Of a stretch of 64,000 nt of DNA, positions 58,860 to 64,000 are shown piece after piece; positions within the stretch are counted from its first letter, which is position 1, and each line of letters opens with the position of its first letter. The notes beneath the pieces were generated by a model that was given only the letters and a program-made list of their open reading frames with translations, was not told where the DNA came from and ran no database searches. Position numbers and translations under genes: made by a program. The DNA is from a virus, in IMG/VR virus record IMGVR_UViG_3300036782_000001, positions 1-64,000 of that record; one strand, written 5' to 3'.

Positions 58860-58891
58860 TGGGCAGGTATATTATACCTGTCCATTCTTTA
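58860..58891 (+). terminator. Rho-independent terminator
   Basis: GGGCAGGTAT / ATACCTGTCC ten-base stem (one G-U) with ATTCTTTATG. Confidence 0.75.
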
Positions 58892-58925
58892 TGCACTTTT
58901 AAATTTACAGGAAGGGGATGTTGGT

Positions 58926-59165
58926 ATGCCAGAAATGAAGGTACTTGAGAGTGGGGGTATAATATTCGTCCCTACGGTAGAGGAACAAAAAGTAATAGAC
59001 ATGAAAACCCAAGCACAGAAAGACCTAGAAGAAGCTCAAATAATAAAGACCCAAGCACAACAAGAGCTATTCGAGGTCAGGCAAATAAAAGAGGAAATAG
59101 AGGTGATACACAGAAGAGCAGAGAAGGTATTACAAGACTTAAAGGAGATGAGACGAAATGGCTAG
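58926..59165 (+). CDS. Small coiled-coil protein
   Basis: 79 residues; ribosome site AAGGGGATGTTGGT. Residues 19-79 are a single coiled coil (QAQKDLEEAQIIKTQAQQEL, EVRQIKEEIEVIHRRAEKVL). It overlaps the tail fibre start by 8 bases and might be an assembly chaperone or trimerising partner for the fibre. Confidence 0.78.
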   Translation: MPEMKVLESGGIIFVPTVEEQKVIDMKTQAQKDLEEAQIIKTQAQQELFEVRQIKEEIEVIHRRAEKVLQDLKEMRRNG

Positions 59166-62100
59166 TATGAAGGTCAGATTAGGTGGTAAGTGGGTTACTG
59201 TAGCAGGTAGTGGTGGAGTGTCTCAAGAAGACTTACAGCAGGTAGTAAATGAAGCCAATGATTATGCTAATCGTCTAAAGGACTTAATAGATGATGACAT
59301 CAAGGCTATGGAAGATAGCATGACTGGATTAGAAAATAATATCAACGGTGCCTTCTCTGATGGTATCATTACCAAGACTGAGGCTAGACGTATCCAGTCT
59401 TATATCAATACTTTACAGACTAATAAAGCCCGTTTTGATAAAGAATATGAGAGCCTTATATCTAATGAATACATGAATGAAAACGATAAGCAAGGTTTAC
59501 TCTCTGCTAAGGCTAGTCATGATGAGAAGTTCCTTTTATTAATCAAGGCTATAAATGACGCTATAGAGGATGGAATAGCTACTCCAGAGGAATCCAGGCA
59601 TGTTAATGAGAGCTTTACTAACTATAATAATGCAGCTGCTGTACTTACTTCTGCTATATATGAAGCAATTGATGATATTGCAACTAACAAAACAGGAAAA
59701 GCCTTAGAAGAAGCTAAGACGTTTGCTAGCCAAGCAGCAGAGGGTGTTAAGACTATACTAAATGCTGAGGTAGATGGTGTTAAGAAGTCAATGACTGACC
59801 TAGATGAGGAGATTAAGGGTGCATTCCGTGATGGAATCATACAGGAAAATGAACTTTCTACTATTAAGGCTTATTTAAATACCCTTGACACTTCTAAACA
59901 GGGCTTGGATAAAAGATATGAGTCTACATATAACAATGTTGACTTACCAGCTCAAAATAAAACTAATCTTAATACTGTTAAGATAGATTATGATCGTTCA
60001 TACAATGCATTAATCAATACTATCAATGATGCTATTGCTGACCAGTTGGGCACTCCAGAAGAGCAAGAACTTATCAATGCCAAGTTTAAAGATTACAACC
60101 AAAAACTTGCACTATTGACAACTCAATTAGAACTTGCAATTGAAGCAATTTCTAAGACTAAATCTTCTAGAGCGGAAAAGAATGCAAAAGAGTATTCCGA
60201 CCAAATGAAAGGTGAAATTGCAAAGGACATTAAAGGGGTAGAAGATGCTAATACTGCATTGAAAGAGGAAATCCATACTAGCTTCAAGGATGGAATCATA
60301 GATGCAAGTGAAGCACAGAAAATTAAGTCTTATATAAACTTATTGGATAACAATAAGAAAGCTTTAGTGGAAAGATATAATGAGTTGTCTAACAACACAT
60401 TCATTTCTCCTATTGCTAAGACAACTTTAATCACTAAAAAGGCTTTATTTGATGCTAAGTATGGTTTACTTATCAGTGAGATTAACAATGCAATAGCTGA
60501 TGGGGTGACTACTGCAACTGAATCTCAAGCCGTAGACTCTGCATTCAGTGTTTACAATGATGCAGTTAAAGAGTTTACAAACGCTATGGAGAAGGCAGCA
60601 GATAGCATTGCACAGGGTAAGGCTAATGCGGCAGAGTTTAACGCTAACGAGTATGCAGATGAGGCTAGTAATCGTCTAGATATGATTAAAGTTCGTTATA
60701 TCAAAAATACTATTACTGGCAACTCTGTAAATGCCTATAAGCACTGGACTGAAATCAAGGCTATCGTGAAGGGTGTGAACGTTGCCACTTCTGGTATCGT
60801 TACAGGTAGCCCTGGCGTTACAAACCTTGGGGTGGTTAATAATGATAAAGTGGATGACCAGTTTGCAGAAGACCGTACAGCAGGAGAGTCATTCGTACAG
60901 ATTGACTTAGGTTCAGTTAAGGAAGAAATTGAGTACCTACAACTATGGCACTTCTATCAGGATGCAAGACAGTACAATGGCAACAAAGTAGAGGTATCTG
61001 AAGATGGTAAGAAATGGTATACTATGTTCAGCAGTGACAAATCTGGTACGTACAAGGAATCTGCTGATGGATTCATTATCCCTATCAATGCTGGTCGTAT
61101 CTATAATCACACTATTCAACGTATCTCTACTACAGAGACTCAAATCACTAGCATCAACGGTGTGTTAAAAACAGTAGTAAAGAACACTGAATTTGAACAG
61201 GGTATGAAGGACTCTAAGGAACATGCAGATGCAGTAGCTCAAGCAGTACGTAGTGAGCTGTCTAACTTCTCTAATCTGATTACTACTCGTATTGATGGTA
61301 TTGAAGACCAAGTGGATGGTAATATCACTACATGGTTTTTATCTGGGGTACCTACCCTTACTAACAAACCATCAGTGGACTGGAATACAGAGGCACTAAA
61401 AGACATGCATTTAGGTGACCTTTATTACGACTCTGCTACAGGATACTGCTATAGATTCCTGAAAGACAAGCTAATATATGCATGGGCTAAGATAACAGAC
61501 TCTGACATTACTGAAGCTATACAAAAAGCAGCTAAGGCTCAAGATACTGCTGATGGTAAGAGACGAGTGTTCGTTGTTCAACCTATCCCTCCATATGACC
61601 CAGGTGATTTATGGGCACAAGGTTCTGGTGGAGACCTAATGCGCTGTAATGTTGCTAAGGGTGAAGGTGCGTTATATAATGCTGGAGACTGGGGTAAGGC
61701 TTCCAAATATGTAGACCAAAAAGCAGTAGATGATACCCTAAATCCATTTGTGACTAGGTTAGAGACTGCGGAATCTACAGTTACCCAAACTGCTAGGGAA
61801 GTAGGTAACCGTGTTAAGATTGATACGTACAACCAAGAGATTACCAACATCAATACTAACATTGGTAACATTGACTCTGCACAGAAAGGTACATCAGACA
61901 AGCTAGATAAATTGTCTATAGGTGGACGTAACCTACTAAAGAACAGTGGTAACTTTGTTACTGTTGACAACTGGACATCTGGGGGTACCTCTACAGCTAC
62001 CCTCATGCTAGACAAAGATGACCTTAAAATCAGTAAGGTAGGTCTAACTGCTGGAGTTCACATCATTAATCCTAGTTTACAACGTATTGAGTGGGATGCC

Positions 62101-64000
62101 TCTAAGGACTATATTATCACCATTAGAGCTAAAGGGTCTGCTTCCTTTGACCTTAATGCAGGTATTACAGGTGACAACGGAGCGAATGCAGTCTTCCCAT
62201 TCGCTTCATTTGGTAATGTAACTACTGCATATAAAGAGTTCACTGTGGTATTCAAGCCTAAGGTAACTGGAATCGCTGACTTCCGTATCTCAACTACTCC
62301 AATCCCTAATGGAGGAGCTTTATGGATTGACTGGATTAAGGTGGAAGGAGGTAACAAGCCTACCGCTTGGTCACCAGCACCAGAGGACTTAACAGACTAT
62401 GCAGACATATCTGTAAGCCAAATATTAGATGCTTCATTTGAAAGAGGACTAAGATTCTGGAGTGCCTATAATGCTACTATTGATGTAGGAGCACCTTTAC
62501 AAAGTGGAGTAACTTATAAGACCTCTTCTGACAGTATCACTGGTAGAACTGCTTTACAAATATCCGATGCAGAAGGTTGGATATACTCTGCTAACGCTAT
62601 CCCCGTAGACACAAGCCGAGTATATCGTGTTCGCTTCCGTGTTAAGAAAACACGTGATGTTGATACTGGCGGTACTAACGTGTATGCAGGGGTTGCTACT
62701 TATGATAAGAACGGTGTGCTTCAAAGTACAGCTCCTGGTAACCACAGATATTGTGCAGCATCAGGAAAACCATTAAAAGTAGCTGATGGGTGGCAGGTAT
62801 TCGAAGGATATATTACTGGTGAGGGTAATGTAACTCATAATCAATTTAGACCAGGTACAGCATATGTAAAACCTATGTTTGTAGTAGACTATGCTAAAGG
62901 AACTGGCGGTATCAATATAATTGACCTTATGGACTTTGAAGACGTTACTGCACAGATTAAAGCACAGGATTACTCTACAGGTAAAATAGATGAAGCTAAA
63001 AAGGCACAAGAAGAATACGCTAAAGCACAGGCAGAAGCAGCTAAGACACTAGCTAATGCCTATGCAGATGGCAAGATTACTCTTGAAGAGCAACGTGCGA
63101 TAGACGATGCTAATACAAAGCTAGCCCAAGCTAAGGCACATGCAGAACAGAAGGCAAAAGAGGCACAGGATGCAGCACAGGGCTATGTGGATGGCATTGA
63201 GATAGGTGGTACTAATACTTTAAAGAATGCTGGCTTTAAAGATAGCACAAACAACTGGACTGTTCATTATTCTGGGGTATCCATAGACCCTGCTAAAGAA
63301 TTTGAAGGCTACCCAACAATGGTCAGTAACCAGACAGGTCTCGTGGATAATCAATGGAGGGGCTTCAACAGTATACCACAAAGATACCCTTGTAGACAAG
63401 GTGATAAATTTGTAGCTAGTGTCTATACTTACACTGAAAATCGTACAGGTGTAGACCAAGATGCAGTAATGGAATTGAGCTTCTATGATGCTAACAATAA
63501 TAGACTAGCAGGTTATCCTATTTTGTCTATTCTACCAAAAGCTAATGTTTCATGGGAGAGATTTACTTTAAACGCAGTAGCTCCTGCCAATGCAGTGTAT
63601 GTGACTGTATACTGCTATGTTAGAAGAAATGGTAAAGTGTGGTTCGCTAAACCTCAGTTAGAAAGAGGTACTAAAGCTACTGCATGGGGGCTTGCCCCAG
63701 AGGACTTAGTGGATGCTATTGGAAAGATTAAGGTTGGTGGAAAGAACCTACTGATAGGAGGGGAGTCTCTACTTATCAACTCCAACAATGTTTCTGTATA
63801 CCCTATAACTGTTACTAAGATGACTGAAGGGGCTGTTAGCTTTAATCGTGTTAAGAACTCTAAGACAGGAACAGATGTTAATACAATAAGTGTGTATAAT
63901 ACAATACCGTTTAATACTATCTCTGACAATCTTGCAGGTAAGCAAGTTACCTTTTCTCACCAAGTCCGTGCATCTAAAGCAATAGAGGGTATTGTAATGC
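59158..64000 (+). CDS. Giant tail fibre / receptor-binding protein, incomplete
   Basis: At least 1614 residues from ATG 59158; no stop before the window ends. Residues about 25-510 contain three helical repeats of about 160 residues (GAFSDGIITKTEA, GAFRDGIIQENEL, SFKDGIIDASEAQ, each followed by an INxAIxDG segment), probably a shaft. About 545-650 is F5/8-type (discoidin-like): FVQIDLGSVKEEIEYLQLWH, VEVSEDGKKW. Then jelly-roll carbohydrate-binding-like domains beginning SIGGRNLL, (I)GGTNTL and VGGKNLL, separated by coiled linkers (ATTLANAYADGKIT). Likely the host-binding fibre. Confidence 0.9.
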   Translation, partial: MASMKVRLGGKWVTVAGSGGVSQEDLQQVVNEANDYANRLKDLIDDDIKAMEDSMTGLENNINGAFSDGIITKTEARRIQSYINTLQTNKARFDKEYESLISNEYMNENDKQGLLSAKASHDEKFLLLIKAINDAIEDGIATPEESRHVNESFTNYNNAAAVLTSAIYEAIDDIATNKTGKALEEAKTFASQAAEGVKTILNAEVDGVKKSMTDLDEEIKGAFRDGIIQENELSTIKAYLNTLDTSKQGLDKRYESTYNNVDLPAQNKTNLNTVKIDYDRSYNALINTINDAIADQLGTPEEQELINAKFKDYNQKLALLTTQLELAIEAISKTKSSRAEKNAKEYSDQMKGEIAKDIKGVEDANTALKEEIHTSFKDGIIDASEAQKIKSYINLLDNNKKALVERYNELSNNTFISPIAKTTLITKKALFDAKYGLLISEINNAIADGVTTATESQAVDSAFSVYNDAVKEFTNAMEKAADSIAQGKANAAEFNANEYADEASNRLDMIKVRYIKNTITGNSVNAYKHWTEIKAIVKGVNVATSGIVTGSPGVTNLGVVNNDKVDDQFAEDRTAGESFVQIDLGSVKEEIEYLQLWHFYQDARQYNGNKVEVSEDGKKWYTMFSSDKSGTYKESADGFIIPINAGRIYNHTIQRISTTETQITSINGVLKTVVKNTEFEQGMKDSKEHADAVAQAVRSELSNFSNLITTRIDGIEDQVDGNITTWFLSGVPTLTNKPSVDWNTEALKDMHLGDLYYDSATGYCYRFLKDKLIYAWAKITDSDITEAIQKAAKAQDTADGKRRVFVVQPIPPYDPGDLWAQGSGGDLMRCNVAKGEGALYNAGDWGKASKYVDQKAVDDTLNPFVTRLETAESTVTQTAREVGNRVKIDTYNQEITNINTNIGNIDSAQKGTSDKLDKLSIGGRNLLKNSGNFVTVDNWTSGGTSTATLMLDKDDLKISKVGLTAGVHIINPSLQRIEWDASKDYIITIRAKGSASFDLNAGITGDNGANAVFPFASFGNVTTAYKEFTVVFKPKVTGIADFRISTTPIPNGGALWIDWIKVEGGNKPTAWSPAPEDLTDYADISVSQILDASFERGLRFWSAYNATIDVGAPLQSGVTYKTSSDSITGRTALQISDAEGWIYSANAIPVDTSRVYRVRFRVKKTRDVDTGGTNVYAGVATYDKNGVLQSTAPGNHRYCAASGKPLKVADGWQVFEGYITGEGNVTHNQFRPGTAYVKPMFVVDYAKGTGGINIIDLMDFEDVTAQIKAQDYSTGKIDEAKKAQEEYAKAQAEAAKTLANAYADGKITLEEQRAIDDANTKLAQAKAHAEQKAKEAQDAAQGYVDGIEIGGTNTLKNAGFKDSTNNWTVHYSGVSIDPAKEFEGYPTMVSNQTGLVDNQWRGFNSIPQRYPCRQGDKFVASVYTYTENRTGVDQDAVMELSFYDANNNRLAGYPILSILPKANVSWERFTLNAVAPANAVYVTVYCYVRRNGKVWFAKPQLERGTKATAWGLAPEDLVDAIGKIKVGGKNLLIGGESLLINSNNVSVYPITVTKMTEGAVSFNRVKNSKTGTDVNTISVYNTIPFNTISDNLAGKQVTFSHQVRASKAIEGIVM

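Overview
The window is part of the genome of a large, lytic-type tailed phage with a contractile tail (myovirus). Gene order is that of SPO1-like (Herelleviridae-type) phages of low-GC Gram-positive bacteria: large terminase, portal, prohead protease, scaffold, major capsid protein, neck proteins, tail sheath, tail tube, tail assembly chaperones, tape measure, tail lysin/hub, spike, gp25/J/I-type baseplate proteins, a DUF4815-type protein and a giant tail fibre that runs off the right edge. AGGAGG-type ribosome binding sites, many short Rho-independent terminators and a protein with three S-layer homology (SLH) domains point to a Bacillales host with an S-layer (for example Paenibacillus, Brevibacillus or a relative). 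The host is an inference.

Layout. 1-1.6 kb: one leftward gene, then about 1.2 kb of AT-rich, repeat-rich non-coding DNA. 1.6-7.5 kb: rightward genes of unknown role, a candidate small terminase, the large terminase and a GNAT-like protein. 7.5-16.6 kb: a free-standing HNH-AP2 endonuclease, four tandem related beta-rich proteins, and about 25 small accessory genes (two lipoproteins, several membrane proteins, a PD-(D/E)XK-like nuclease). 16.7-22.5 kb: a 943-residue protein with two ParB-like domains and a DUF3626/ART-like C-terminus, a phage sigma factor, and helical-repeat proteins. 22.5-24.9 kb: a non-coding block dense in hairpins, with one clear tRNA, several odd tRNA-like elements, a tRNA split by an HNH endonuclease gene, and probably two or more large structured RNAs. 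24.9-29.4 kb: a DUF4127-SLH protein, PhoH-like ATPase and small genes. 29.4-34.9 kb: more putative virion cargo (second GNAT-like protein, a 1086-residue HExxH metalloprotease-like protein, a Lys-rich basic protein). 35-64 kb: head and tail morphogenesis.

Three things stand out. (1) A module of about 40 residues (INKA...GKL-KR-V-VKG--G--F-RMQW--P) occurs in five otherwise different proteins near the head genes. I infer a capsid-targeting or processing tag on proteins packaged with the DNA, joined to GNAT-like, ParB/ART-like, metalloprotease-like and basic cargo. (2) The 22.5-24.9 kb block looks like one or more giant ornate RNAs of the kind known beside phage tRNAs (GOLLD/ROOL class), including two tandem domains in which a T-arm-like hairpin is followed by an acceptor-like stem in circularly permuted order. 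(3) The C-terminal part of the prohead protease shares a 35-residue segment with the N-terminus of the major capsid protein, which suggests a common cleavage or docking signal.
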